Positions 1-12,904 are shown, counted from the stretch's first letter. The stretch: 64,000 nucleotides of DNA from Pisolithus tinctorius (GCA_024663395.1 JANFAH010000012.1:992001-1056000), one strand, 5' to 3'. Made by a program: numbers and translations. The notes: generated from the letters alone by a model not told the origin.

Positions 1-3000
1 CATTCCGAGTGGCAGGTGCGCCATTGGACGGCTCGATAATTGAAGTAATTGATTGTCCATTGAAATTCAGCCGTCAGCAACTGTTCCTCTTTCCAACCAA
101 CGGTCTCGCACTGCTTTGGCTCGAAGCCAATGAGTCTGGTAAACTTTGTGTACAGTCAACATCAATCCATACATACATAGATGAAACACATACATTCCGA
201 CATCCAAGTGATGGATTTCGTATCTGTCGGAACATCAATGGACCAAAACCATGGCAAATGGCTGACCCGGTGCGCATGTGCATTCTGAGTTATGGCGGCT
301 GTGCTCACAGTGAGATCCGATGTCTCCAATTGCTGGGAACGGGTAAGGGTCTCAGCACTCGCTCCCAGAGCAACCATTGCCTTTCAGCATTGCTTGTATA
401 TTGTGGCTTGCTTCCGAACCGCTCTATTAATTGTATGGATCACGTCCCATGCACGTGTTTTCATACTATAGCTTTTGGCATGTCGCACCACATTCTGGAA
501 GACCACAGCCTTGTCCACCAATGCAAGCTGAAGCCCGTTTAGCGCATCATTCGCTTGACCAATCCAGAGCCTCAGCTCCATATCACGGAGACAGCCTGAA
601 TTGCAGGAATGGAAAGCAGCCATTCCAACGTTCGATGGAAGTGGCAACGTGGCTATCCCTCCAAGGTCAGTGGTATCAGCCGTGAGCGTTTCGTCAGAGC
701 CATCGTTTGGGTCTTCAGCATCCGATAGATATCTGTCAGACATGCATCGGCCATCCCACTGTTCACTGCCTTCCGCATTGATTGGATTCCAATCACCTCC
801 CGCATCTTGCTGTAGACCGATGTATATGGTGGCATCTGCAATAAAACTTGACTGCTCTGATAATAGGCGCTCCGTGCATCATGCAATTACCAATCTTTTC
901 AGCTCTGGCGCATGTACACTGACATTGCGATAATCGATGCACAATGTGATTGCCACTTCTTCCAACCTGAGACTGCGAGTGAGCCAACTTCCCATCCCAT
1001 GCTGCGCTCTGCTTGATGTGATATTGTTCAAAAACTCCAGTTCAACAGTATGAACTGTTGGGGCTAATAAGCATTTCAGATATATTCCGAAAGGAGGAGC
1101 AGGTGAGAACCTTACCCTTCCTCATTTGCACTTCAAAGATATCCATGGCAGAGGGGTCAACCATTCGGTCTCTGAAGGCCACTTGCTCTTGGTAGGTCCA
1201 TGTATCATGTTGCGTTGTAGACACTGCTTCATCCAACGTCTTGAATGCCCGTTTTGCCATATCCACCGCTACCCTTGCAGTTGTCAGTTTCTGTATCAGA
1301 CTATCAACTAAAGGCGAACAGTCAGGAAGGTTAGCACATGAATAGAAGCTCATACCCATGCGAATCATCTTCATGAAGTTGCAATCGCTGATCTGAAAAT
1401 CCAACAGCTCCTGGCGATGTGGGGAACTCATGCCCCAGGCTGAAGTGGATGCAATGTTGAGTAGCGACCACAAGGTCTCGATGATTTCTCCATCTACCCA
1501 CCCAGCGCCTTGCATGAATAAGGGTGCATATCGGGCATAGCATTCCTGTTTGTGACCATGCACATGCCACATTCTGATTCCTGGCATAATCTGCATTGAA
1601 TCTGGGATGTCAATGAATGCACTATTTCGGACACGTGTGTGTAAATTTTTCATGTATGAGCAGTTGATGTCATAGAAGCAGAGGACACAGTTGATTCCTG
1701 TCATGTTGTACCGCAATGCATTTGCCAATGAGTAATCCATGTTTAATTGCCTGAACTGCCATGAGCTGGAGGCACATCATTGATGTGATATCCGACCTTT
1801 CCCCTTTTTGGAAGTCAACCACAGAATGCGGGTAAAAACACCTGTGCCGGGCGCATGCCATCGCACCAATTCTGGTTGAGTGAAGTCTGCCCCGTTGGGC
1901 ATTGGCCTGATTAATAGCCTTATGATTGTTGCATGCCGATTTCTAGTTAACACATGAGTAATTGAATGGAGGAAGCAGTCCGACAAATGTACCTCCGTGA
2001 TGTGGGGTGTGGCCTTCAGGTATGTCTGATAATCTGGATCTGTGACCATGAATCCATGGCCATCCATCAACCACACCTGATCTGCAGGACGCCTGTTGTG
2101 CATATGTTCGGCTTTGAAATTTCCATCCATCACTAGTGTGCGGGTATATTTCCAGCTTCGAAAGGTTAATGACGGGGGATGAGCCGAATCCCAACACTTA
2201 CTGATCCAGATCTTCTGCCAGGTCAACATTGATCCCAGGCTGTGGACATGCTGCACAAAATAACCCCAACTCCCCTTTTTTAGGAGCCTGCTCGCATCGC
2301 AGGAAGCCATTCCATTTCAACAGTTTCAGGAGTTGCCATTGCCTTGCAACTCGAAGCAACTCCCGGTATCTGTCCTGGTCATATTACTGCCTTAGATCCC
2401 CTGCAATCGACCATCGTGGTCCGACAACTTACTGGAACTAGGTGAGGAAAGACACCAGAAGTCACCCGTCGCAGTTTTGAGTAATAGTTCATCCCAGATG
2501 TCCCACATTCCAGGTTGTCTCTCACAAAATCGTCCAAGACTGCAAATGTAAATGCAGTACTTGGTTTTTCGAATGTAGCAGGAAACAGCTTGGCTTGCAG
2601 CAATTGTAGCCGGAAGCTTTCTGCAGCTTCACACTGGCACCAACGTACTGGAATGAAATGCACCCCGGTCACATCGACGACAGTGAGATATTTCGACCCA
2701 ACGGGCCGACGCATGTGGGGCGGAACATCATCAACATCTTCCCACTCAGGGGCATTCATTTTGACTGGCCCTCCAGTGCCATTCGCATTGGATGGATCTG
2801 AAAGGCAAGCTGCTCCAATGTGCCCAAGCTGCAGCTGAGCGCCAGTCTGAGTCCGCTCTGTAAATGCAATGCGAAGTAATGAGGGCATCTCTCACCATAT
2901 GGAGTGCCGATTCCTCAAAGAACTCCCCATTCCAGTGCTGCACTCTGTGAAAAAGCAAGCATTGGTGAGTCATTCTACAACATTCCCTGCAAAACATGGG

Positions 3001-3493
3001 CTGGTGCAAGCAATCTGTACATCTGTACAACCCATCTGTTCCACAACTTATGCAGTTCCATGGGTCAGGAGGTGCTTCCAGCTCCAACAGGACCCTCATG
3101 AACTCCTCTTTGTGCGGAAGCCATTCACGGATGTAATCATTCTGTGTCTGACAACAGAAATGAGCTTGGGTTGTTGCATGAAGGATCCCTTGGTACCTTT
3201 TTTCGAGGTAACTGTAATGGCTCTACAGGAGGAGCATTATCATCATATTCCATGTTGAGTGCATCTTCATCAGTGTGCATGTGCTGTTTGGAAGGTGAGT
3301 GGGAGTGCTTGGACAGTGAAGAGCAGGGTGAATGGACAGCAGAGGTGGCATCGGGTTGTGCGATCACGACCTCAACCAATCTCAATCTGCTCTGACCGCT
3401 GGTTGTCCAAGTTTTAACTTCTAGTTGCTTGACCCGATGGCCAGCCATACACCCAATCATTCTCATGCACTTTCCTGCGCTGTGTTTGGCCAT
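1..3493 (-). CDS. KDZ-family transposase of cassette A, 3' end cut by window edge
   Basis: Putative DNA transposase of the KDZ (Kyakuja-Dileera-Zisupton) superfamily. Exon 1 (3493-3197) is a basic/acidic leader. A 49-base intron (3196-3148, GTACCA to TTGTCAG) leads in phase to a cysteine cluster (CISCGTDGLYRCTDC, then CRECC and a histidine), as in the CxC-type domains of KDZ proteins. Next come a conserved beta-rich block, a CPQPG-like CAACPQPGIN motif, a block with VMDGNFKAEHM and WLMDGHGF, and the core (1042-1740) with FYDINCSYMKN, WHVHGHKQECYARYAP and GWVDGEIIETLWS. The C-terminal helical part continues to base 1. Breaks: a TGA near 390 inside conserved sequence, and an apparent one-base frameshift near 105 between the RDRW and KEEQLL segments. 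The start sits 421 bases from the divergent accessory gene. Family assignment is secure; activity is doubtful. Confidence 0.88.
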
Positions 3494-3914
3494 GGCTATG
3501 GTGTTGATGGTAAGTATGATTGAGTCAGATGTGGGTAGGAATCATCTTAGATATCTTGGATAGAGCTTGATGGTCATTTCACGATCAATGATCCCAGCAT
3601 GATAGATCGAAGATTCAGTATCAATGCGAAGCTGATGCAGCCGACTTAAACCCGTCCTGCACTAACCTTTTAGGGCTCGGAGTAGTCAACGGAATGAGTT
3701 TGATTGGCTCACCTCACCCATGACGGAATTAATGGCCGCTGAAACCCCAACAATGAATGTGGAAAGATGGGGCAAAGTCAATTAGCAAGGCAGGAGATGC
3801 AATCTGGAGTCAATTTGAACGATGTCATGGATACCATAATGCCTTCCTTCAGGCCAATATAATACTTATTGTAGTAGGGCCCATAGATACCCTCCTTCCA
3901 TTCCAGAAGTCCTC
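3494..3914. promoter_or_regulatory. Divergent KDZ/accessory-1 intergenic region
   Basis: This 421-base gap lies between the starts of the KDZ gene (-) and accessory gene 1 (+). Cassette C has the same head-to-head layout with a 479-base gap (29826-30304). I infer a shared bidirectional promoter. No TATA box or operator can be assigned with confidence. Confidence 0.35.
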
Positions 3915-6290
3915 ATGGATTCGCCGTACGACGCAGACGATGGCTATGATGATTGGGTCCCGACAGACGTAGAAGATGGGAGTAACATCATCAGACAAGG
4001 CACTGAGCAGTCAGTAACTGGGGATGGGGACCAGGAGAACTTTGACATCAACAAATTGGAGGTGCTGGTTCACAGATGGAAGGATTGGAAAGAGTCTGGA
4101 AAGACAAAAAAACCGATGATCTTGCAGTCAATATTGGGGGAGCTGCATGAATTAGACAAGAACACAGAGTTGTCACATGCAGAAATGCAGCTGAAGGCTG
4201 GGTTATGGGGTTGCAGCTCTGAATGGGTCTTCGAAGACTAATGAATCGCTTGTAGCTCGTCACAGCTTGGTTGAAGAAGCCATTGCATGCCCGGAAGCCC
4301 CAAATTACGCTCCGGTCCGGATACAGATATTCTGTGCGGTTGGTGGTTCGGGAATTGTATCATGACCTTGTGCAGAGAAAACTCGCCAGCATGAGGGAGG
4401 ACACTGGGAATGAAGAAAGCACCAAGCAAATTGGTGTCTATCAGCAGGCACTCACTGTGTTCATGCAGGAGGACCTCTCTGAAGAGCAGTTGGCAGCAGC
4501 AGAGGCCATAGCCAACAAATGGAATGGGATGGAAGGACCCACCCCCGAAATAAAAGCCAGGTGAGTTCCCAGATGCACAGTTTGTCACAGTGTTTGTGAC
4601 AGAATGCGGGTCCTTAGAAATGCAGCAAGATACGGTTACAAGTATTGCCGCAATTTTGCAGAAGAGATGTGGAGGTATTGTGGCATGTGGGTCATATGTT
4701 TTGCCGGGTGGAAAAATGTGGAAGGTACTGTGGAGGCATGCACGTGGGTTCTGATTTTTATCAAGCATCATTGTGCACTGCTGATCCCTTCCTAGCATGG
4801 ACTTCAACCGAGATATTGCAGACGGAACCTCGTTTAATGAGGTTCGGAACCTAGAGGGACCATGGCGGGATTACCTTGGCGAAGCATTTGAGGAGTCTGG
4901 AATTTCAGACAAAGACGAAGATGGCCAAGGTGATGGACGGCCGGGCAAGAAGGCCGCAAGGACCATGAAAGTCGATGCTGTCTCTTTGGTGACAAACAAA
5001 GACGGCACAGTATCGATTGGTGAAATCGCAGGTCTGTCGCACGATTTACTGCAGAAAACGGTGCGCAGGTTCATGACTGCCCACTACAGTGAGTGTCAGA
5101 TCTGTAGATGTGGGTTGCGCTGATCAGCGGTCTGAAGGATGAGCTTGCAGAAAGGCAACATCAACTGTGCCATTCAAACAGCTCGGAACGCATCAAAAAG
5201 CAATGATTGCGACCCAACATCTCCCACCAAATTTCTCCTTTACTGTTGACCCCAGTCATATGTCGGTCGCAGTGGCTACTGAACTTTTGAGCTTCTGGCA
5301 TCAACGACAGGACGAGAACATGGACGATGTATTTCGCTTTGAAAAGTGGCTGGATCGAGGTGGAAAGTTACAGCCACCAGCAGTGGACAGCGGCATTCCC
5401 ATTCAGATTGTAAGAGACTGGCGATCCAGGTCCCGCACACCTGCAACTGCTCCTGCCCAATCCAAAGCCCCAGCTGGGAGGACTCAAAGGTCAGATCGGC
5501 AGGGAAATGGAAAGGGCAGCACGAACACAGTGCAGCCAAATGTCCAAGGCAGTGACATGGATGACTTTGAATGGGCATCTCCAGTCATCTTCGAAGGTGC
5601 AGATATGCCCAGTCCAAGCCATGATCGGCATGGCCGCGTCAGTAATGGAGGAAAGTCATCCCACCTGAAACGTCTCCACCGAAGGAAGATAGCTGCAGAC
5701 GTTGAAACTGACCATGATGATGACCCACTGGATGATGGGTGGCCACAGGCCAACCAGCATCACGAAGCGACTCCCTTCCCATGCAAGACAACTGCACCGA
5801 TTTGGCCCGATGATGCACATCAGAAAGACACCCGCCAGGTCCGCAATAAAACTCCATTCCCAGGGAGGGCAATGAAGGAACCCAACACATTGTATGTTGA
5901 AGAAGAAGCGTCCAATTCCGATGAAGTCGATCGATTGGAAGGTCTAGGTGCAGCAGACGAATTACCAACACTTGCCAAACAGAGGCCAGGTCTGTTTCCA
6001 TCGCATGGACAGGCTATCATATTTATCATTTATTAGCTGAGTTGATTGAGTTCACTGCAAAGATTAAGGATGGTTCCGAGCACCAGGGTGATGATCATTT
6101 GCGAAGTCTTCCAATCGCCCAGGATGCACCTCCAAATCCAGTTGGATGTGGAAACAAGCGACCGGAGGTAAGGCTGAAGCCTTCCTTGAAGCAAGGAGGC
6201 CAAGCACGGATCAACCCTGGATGCACTAAACAGGATGTAGCCCAACCTCATTCTGCAACTGCCAGTAAGGGCCATCAAATTCCTTTATGA
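3915..6290 (+). CDS. Cassette accessory protein 1, conserved Agaricomycete family of unknown function
   Basis: Multi-exon gene divergent from KDZ. The exons read: an acidic leader with HRWKDWKESGKTKKP and LGELHELDK (3915-4200); WLKKPLHARKPQI and a helical block (4262-4560); NFAEEMWRYCG (4604-4740); DFNRDIADGTSF, a WRDYLGEAF block and a VDAVSLV segment (4797-5090); then LPPNFSF, LLSFWHQRQ and DDVFRFEKW, followed by a long polar tail (5167-6000) and a last segment (6042-6290). Introns are inferred from GT-AG joins such as the one ending ...CTTGTAG before 4258. The same order of blocks recurs in cassette C (28247-29825). It belongs to a widespread mushroom-fungus family usually annotated hypothetical. 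No catalytic motif is visible. The tail is disordered and rich in Arg, Ser and Asp. The 3' end is uncertain: the frame can be continued to 6538. Confidence 0.6.
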
Positions 6291-7126
6291 AATGGCAAGG
6301 GTACGGATTCCAAATCAGGACAGAGGCAATTGGCAGTGAGCAGTGGAGATGGAATGACGGAGGGCATCTGGAAATCCCCTCGGGTCCATCAGGCCCCTGC
6401 CCGGCCGGATGTGGATGTCCCTTCACCCCCATCCAAGTGATTGCAGAAGCATACATTGGCAGATCCAGGGGTTTCTCCAGGAAAGAGGGCAAGGATGCAA
6501 TGATCTCGGATGGAGTTTGGATCTGCATGTACATATAATATTATAGAGGCGATGAAATCATTGATTCAGTTCAGGTTGCAAAGGTCATGTCAGGGTGCAT
6601 GCCCCACCCCGGTTACGCAGGGCCCCAATCGTTTCGTGTTGACTCACACACACATTTGTGGGCACCCATGCCATTGCTATGTAGTTGTTGGTATTTCTAC
6701 TGGATTACATGCCAGGCAGCCAGCATTTATCTTTCATACTGGGCACAGAAACATGACATTCTCAACTCCCGCCTCGTGGCAGATGTTCCCACGGTTGGGT
6801 GTGGAACATTGATATTCGGAGTGGCAACAGCTTCCGACAAGTGAAATTGTTTAGCATCCATCCACTATGGCCGAAAACATTCCCCACAGAGTACACTTCA
6901 ATCCCAGAGGTTTGGTTCATTCAATTTCATACCACAATTCCATTAATCATTCGTAGTTCGTATTCAGCAAATCGATGCCAGGGGGGAGGACCCTCTGCAA
7001 TCCGCAGGCCCCTCAAGGAGGGGTCAAAAGGCAGGAACCATCCAACAGTTGACAAGCCATGGTCGACATAGCCAGATGCTGGAGCACCTTCCACCTCAAC
7101 CACGGCTTTCTGAGGTTTCCGCATCA

Positions 7127-8964
7127 ATGGTTGATCCATTTCCACCCCCCCCGCCACCTCCTGAGGATGACATTCCACCCCCCCCACCGCCTCCTGAGGA
7201 TGACATTCTGCCCACCCCACCACCTCCTGAGGATGACATTCCACCACCCCCGCCACCTCCTAATGATCTTGAGGTCACGGCCAAGGAGATGCCACCACCA
7301 CAACCTAGCGAAGCCAGTGACGATAGCAAGGAGAAAACCCCCCCGCCACAGTCTGATGAAGATGAGACTGACAATGCCCTCATCCCACCTCCACCCCCCT
7401 CCTCGCAAGGATCTGACTCCCACCATTCAGTCACATCACCAGATGGGAATGATACCTGTATGTCAAGTTGATTTTGTACATGTTTGGATTGCCATCTGAC
7501 GAATACAGCGATGGACACTGACATAACTTTGGAACTACCTGCACAACCCCCATCCGACGGTAAGTGTTCATTGGTCCATTCAACCCCGTCGGTAATTTTC
7601 ATTGATAGTATAGACACCTGATTCCTGGCTGAAGACATCAGCAATCCCCAGGTGCCAATTCTTGAAGATCAGCCGGATGTTTTATTCCGTGCAGAATGGC
7701 ACCGACTGCAACAGAAATTTACGCGCCTATGTTCCGCCTGGATGGGTGAGTTTCATTTCATAGAATGCAATTAATCCAGCTGCTCGACACAGTACAGGCC
7801 ACGACCTGTCCAATGAGGAGAAGCAGGAAATGGAGGTGCATGGTTTCGTGCGTCCAGGAGCTGATCATGCCAGTAAGCACCCCAGACAATGTTCCTATCC
7901 TCACTTGACTCCCATGCAGTATATTGGGCCATTCATCAGCTTAGGCTCACCCATCGTCCTGTCCGGTATCATTTCCCTTTCCATCCAAATGACCAGTTTG
8001 ATCCAGCAGTCGCGGATGCAATGGCACGGACAGCAACAGATTTTGCCTATGTGGTACTACGACAGATGGACCTTCAGGAGGAAGCAGAGAGATCCCTCCG
8101 TCAAATCGCTGATTTGGACACCTTCTATGACCCATTCGCTGCAATAGGCCTTCAGCGGTTTGCAGCACAACCTCAATACCTGGCCCGGCAGTCAGTCATG
8201 GACATGATCTTCATGTACATGAGCTGCCACATCGATACTGCCATTCGGCACCTAGTACAACTGCTGACTGTGGCCACATGGCCAGCACACTGGTATCGCA
8301 ATCTCTGCATTGATATGGTGAGTGTTCTGTGCTAGAGAGATTGCAAGGCATTGACTCACTATTATTCAGAGTACCCTGGACTGTCTCATCCCAATAGCAG
8401 TCACACAAAATTGTTATCGGCTCCCGTTTCCCACATCGTACATGCTGCAACATATGGGGGGATGGACAGAAGAAACCTTCCGCAATGCCCTGTCTCGTGT
8501 TCCAGAGGCGCAGATGTCTGATACCTGCTTGCACGTTATGGAATTACTGCTGCAGTGGACTCTGCACCTGCAGGAAGATGGCGGGTTTGTGCTTCTGTGG
8601 TGGTTGACAGCTGCATCGAACTATGCAAGCAACTCGTGCGTTTTGTGCTCCGATGAGGTGCAGACCATTGCGCAAAGGTATTTCAGGGTACAAGCTCCAA
8701 ATTTCAACTGTCATAGGCAGGGCATACTGACAATATACTTAGGACCTTTGGCCATCAGACAAGTCCCCCATCAAGGATCGCCTCCATGGGACATTGGAAT
8801 CGTGGGTGGAGAGTTACATGAACATTGCACGCAGAGTAGAGGCGCTTCTCCCTGACCTTAATGCAGAAGTAGAAGAATTATTTGAGCAGTTGACATGCAT
8901 GGCCCAGATGTTGGGATTGTACACCGATGGGGCTAGATGTGAATTGTGTACTTGTGTAGAGTAG
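7127..8964 (+). CDS. Cassette accessory protein 2, proline-rich, intact seven-exon gene
   Basis: Unknown family. The exons join in phase: 7127-7457, 7509-7559, 7635-7745, 7798-7872, 7920-8317, 8370-8687, 8743-8964. Donors are GTATGT, GTAAGT, GTGAGT, GTAAGC, GTGAGT and GTACAA, and branch-like CTGAT/CTGAC motifs are visible. An upstream ATG at 7049 is also in frame. The N-terminus has four copies of an 11-residue unit resembling PPPPPPPEDDI (a 33-base minisatellite), typical of a disordered SH3/WW/profilin-binding tail, followed by an acidic region. The body is helical (AVYWAIHQLRL, FYDPFAAIG, MSDTCLHVMELLLQ, LLWWLTAASNY). The C-terminus is a short coiled coil (ARRVEALLPDLNAEVEELF) ending in a Cys pair. 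No stop or frameshift was found across six introns, unlike its neighbours. It ends 133 bases before the convergent TET/JBP-like gene. Confidence 0.72.
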
Positions 8965-9097
8965 ATATAATCATCTCCCACTGCACCTGGCATGACAGAG
9001 ATCGATATGCAAAGAACCATGATTTCAGCACAATGACGACCCCAAACATTGAGAATGATCTTTCGATATGCCTCAATAAATTAATATGCCCATGTCT

Positions 9098-10338
9098 TTA
9101 TGTCTGTGCTGCCCGCAAATCCCTTGCTATGTCCAATATGTGCGGCCTCTCACATAGTGGGACTTGAATGTATCGATGGACATTCTCTCGCATGTAATAT
9201 GCCAGGCATGCCCGATCGCCATCTATGCCATCGACTTGGTGAATCAATGCCAAACCTGCAAGTGCAATTACAGTGCCTGGATTGTACTGCAGCCGTATTC
9301 CGAGCTCTGGGACCAAGAAGTGGAGCTGCGGATAGTTGCCGACAGTAAGCAGGGTGTCTAGCCATACCTTCCGGCCATTCATATCTTTATGTGCAGGTGA
9401 AGCGCGATTCACCATTACCGACATAGAACTGTAGACCGAGTTCCACATTGGCAAGACGGCCTCCATATCTTCATCCTGCCATTCGGCAGCCTTTGATCTG
9501 AGTCATCTTATTGCCTCCTGTCCATGCAGGTACACTTTCGGGTGCATGATACACAGTGCTCCCAATAGGATGGCTTGTAGCCCAGCTGTGCACTGCAGCC
9601 ATTCGCATACCTCCTTCGGTTGCAATTTTGAATTTAAGAGTCGCGATACTTCAGGATGATGCACATCATTGCTTGGCTTGAAACTGCATTTCAGCCTGAC
9701 CCATGTGCCAATAGTGTATTCCATACCCCATGCCCTTGTTGAAACCATGCGGGTGAGAGGTCTATTGCGCCTTTAAGATTTGCGTCGTTGTGAAAGTTCT
9801 TCCCATTGTTCCGCCATCCTCCCATTCCATGTGACTTCAGGCTCCGTTGAAGTGGAATGCTGAGCAGTCCAAGAGAATTCCAAACTTCTGACTGCTCCCC
9901 ATGTTAGCATTGCAAGCAATCTGAAATTCAGAAGGTCAACCTGATAGGCTTGGCTGATGGCATTTGGAAGATACCATAGCAGGATGCTGCCCTCCTTGTC
10001 GATCACCACTGTAGGACGTGTAATTTCCATATCGTTTGAATGGGCCAGGTCAGTCTGAACACCCTGCTTTATGTTGCAGGTCACTTGTTGATGCTTTTAA
10101 TCACTTTTCATTTGGCGGATCTTGTGTACTCACCGCATTCTCGATATGCTTGTATGATGACAGCCAGAATGTGATCTGCCTCACAAGCTATTTGCATTGG
10201 AATGGATATTGCCAGCAGGGCACACGGGCCATCCACTATTTCTTCATGCAGCCTTGCCGTCATGTACTGGCAGATGGCGTCTGTTAGATGCATTTGCCAA
10301 TCATTGGAGGTGTTGGCAGGACATTGCACGGCAGCCAT
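9098..10338 (-). CDS. TET/JBP-like 2-oxoglutarate/Fe(II) dioxygenase of cassette A, one TGA
   Basis: Resembles the fungal TET/JBP family, which oxidises 5-methylcytosine in DNA (shown biochemically for a Coprinopsis homologue). The C-terminal part carries the double-stranded beta-helix signature: metal-binding HKD (His ~9391, Asp ~9385), DTLLTVGNY, LGIRLQYNPGTV, a distal His in LIHQVD (~9241), and an Arg in GDRACLAYYMREN (~9214) placed to bind 2-oxoglutarate. Upstream segments include ILLWYLPNAIS (~9970) and LGALCIMHPKVY (~9560). Exons are joined by an intron near 10090-10135 and probably another near 9750-9780. The frame 9098-9748 is open except for one TGA at 9503-9505, between Arg and Leu, consistent with a CGA-to-TGA change. 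The start at 10338 is a choice; upstream sequence to 10553 is also open in another frame. Confidence 0.72.
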
Positions 10339-10934
10339 TCGATTTCAGTCAAGAGGTAGATGGCCCGATGGAAATCCTGAAATGCAAGAGTACCGATGCC
10401 GCATTTGCAATATTTTCGACTTACAACATGAGTTGGCACCCAATATGTGGTCAACCACCTGGAAAGGCAATCGAAGCTATCAACGGTGCATTGATATTGC
10501 ACCTTCAATTCCAGCTTGAAAATCAGATTGGATATGATTTCCAGAGGCCACACTCAATACTGCAACAATTTGGTGATGACATGGGCTGGATACATTTCCT
10601 CTACTGGTTGTTCATGTACTTTGCTATCATCTACGATAGCGACAGTGGACACCTCCACGGGTTGCAACGACAGGCGCCATATCGATAATGAGCATGTCTT
10701 CCATCTTGGCTTAGCCTCGCCCAACCTTCTTGGAGATGCCTGTCAGCAGAGTGGGGAGGAATCTGCCACATATGCGACACAGTCGGCCATTGGGTTTGAC
10801 TTGCGGACCACCCATGGACTGGCCTGTTGCTTGCTTTTGATTGGATCAGATATATCCCAGAGGCCCTGCCCATTGGTTGCGACTGGTACAATCTTCCTTC
10901 TATTTGCCCGTTCGTGGTTTGCGATGTTGTCTGA

Positions 10935-12845
10935 TATCTACCCGACGGGCCCACCCATAACATTTCATGCGCACAACATTACTTGTACGGGCTCTTCCGT
11001 GGGTTGTCACCTCATCTGAGATATATTTGCCAGGCCTGTTCACATTATCCGATCGAAATCATATCCGTTCAATGGGCCTGTCCCTGATTTTGAACACCAT
11101 CCGCTATAGACACAATTGGCCCTCCCATACCATTAGTTGGATAGAATTCACCATGGACGGGCCCGTCCATAGGTTTCGACCCCATCCAAGATACAACCAT
11201 CGTGCCTTCCTATATGATTTTTCAGATGGAACATCCCATGCACAGGCCCGTTCTTGTCGCACAAATTATCCAATATGTACCTGATGGGCCTCCCCATAAG
11301 ATTTGTTGGATGGGTCCTCCCATGCATGGGCCCATCCATTGGTTGAGACCTTATCCGTTATATACATGGCGGGCCTGCCATATGTTAGTGCTCATGCCGC
11401 ACCCCTTCTACGGCCCGTCCTCGTGTTACCACATCATCTGCTATATACCCGACAGGCCTGCCCATAAGATTTGTCGTATGGATCATCTCCTTTCTCGGCG
11501 TGTCGATGGGTTGAGACCTCATCTGCTATATAGATGGCGGGCCTGCCATATGTCAGTGTACATGCCGCCCTCTTTTATGGGCCCATCCGTGTGTTACCAC
11601 ATCTTCCGCTATATACCCAACGGGCCTGCCCATAACATTCATCGCATGCCTCATCTCATTGTCGGGCCCGTCCATGGGATGAGACCCAATCCGTTATATA
11701 CATGGCAGGCCTGCCATATGTTAGTGTACATGCCGCACCCCTTTTACAGGCCCGTCCGTGTGTTACCACATCATCTGCTATATACCCAACAGGCCTGCCC
11801 ATATCATTCGTCGCATGGATCATCTCATTGCCGGGCCCATCCATTGGTTGAGCCCTCATCCTTTATATACATGGTGGGCCTGCCATATGTTAGTGTACAT
11901 GCCGCACTCCTTTTACAGGCCCATCTGTGTTTTACCACATCATCTGCTATATACCCAACAGGCCTGCCCATATCATTCGTCACATGGATCATCTCATTGC
12001 CAGGCCCGTCCATGGGTTGAGACCTCATCAGTTATATACATCGCAGGCCTGCCATATGTTAGTGTACATGCTGCACCCCTTTTATGGGCCCATCTGCGTG
12101 TTATGACATCATCCGCGATATACCCGACGGGCCTGCCCATATGTTCCCATGGATGTTTCATCCATTCCCTGGGCCCCCCCATGGGATGAGACCTCATCTG
12201 TTATACACGTGGCGGGCCTGACATTTGTTGGTGTACATGCTGCCCCCCTTTTATGGGCCTGTCCTCGTGTTACCACATCATCCGCTATATACCTGACGGG
12301 CCTGCCCATATGTTCCCATGGATGTTTCATCCATTCCCCGGGCCCCCCCATGGGTTGCGACCCCATCTGTGATATACATGGCGGGCCTGCACATAAGATC
12401 CAGGCCCTACCCATATCTTCTGATAGCTATCACACCCCTCCCACTGACCCACCCTGGGGTGTAACATCATCTGATATTTTCCCGACAGGCCTGCCCATAA
12501 GATTAGACAGGTAGAACACCCCTTGGACGGGCCCATCAATCAGATGTTGCATCATCCGCCATATTAGCGATGGGCCTGCCCATATTTTCCGACCAGTTCC
12601 TTATCCCTTCGATGGGCCCAACTATCAGTTTCGATGGGTGCAGCATGCTTCAGACAGGCCTGTCCACAGGTTGCGGCGCACCCGCTGTATGCATGATGGG
12701 CCTGACAATAAGTTGCAATGGATTGACTCTTGTAATATACTTGTCACAGGCCTGCTCATTTCCTGCTGTCACTCTGGGCTTCCAGGCCTCTTCATATGTT
12801 ATGACTTAATTAATTTGACGGGCCCACATCAGGCTCTACATGAGT
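10935..12845. repeat. Satellite with ~42-base GGCC periodicity and 168-base higher-order unit
   Basis: The motif GGGCC(T/C)G(T/C)CCAT or a variant recurs throughout. Successive GGCC cores fall at 11372, 11412, 11455, (11497 degenerate), 11540, 11580, 11623, 11665 and 11708, that is, spacings of 40, 43, 42 and 43 that repeat to give 168. Seven or so full higher-order units lie in 11330-12440, with more diverged monomers on both sides. Each unit contains recognisable segments such as CCATATGTTAGTGTACATGC, TACCACATCATC and GGTTGAGACC. The array starts ~600 bases beyond the 5' end of the TET/JBP-like gene. Long ORFs crossing it in both strands are translations of the repeat. Confidence 0.9.
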
Positions 12846-12904
12846 AATGGTAATTTGGCGCGCAGGCTACCCATATGTTGTGACTAAGCTGACTACATGG
12901 GGTC

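Noticed and set aside
9..542. A 177-codon plus-strand ORF at the left edge
   Set aside because: Antisense to conserved KDZ-1 C-terminal blocks; no recognisable family of its own.
7096..7644. Glycine-rich ORF on the minus strand
   Set aside because: Antisense of the proline-rich minisatellite of accessory protein 2, whose introns and phase support the plus strand.
11202..12189. Long ORFs (up to 272 codons) with repeated HMLVYMPH-like peptides
   Set aside because: They are translations of the 168-base satellite, whose unit length is a multiple of three; opposite-strand ORFs do the same.
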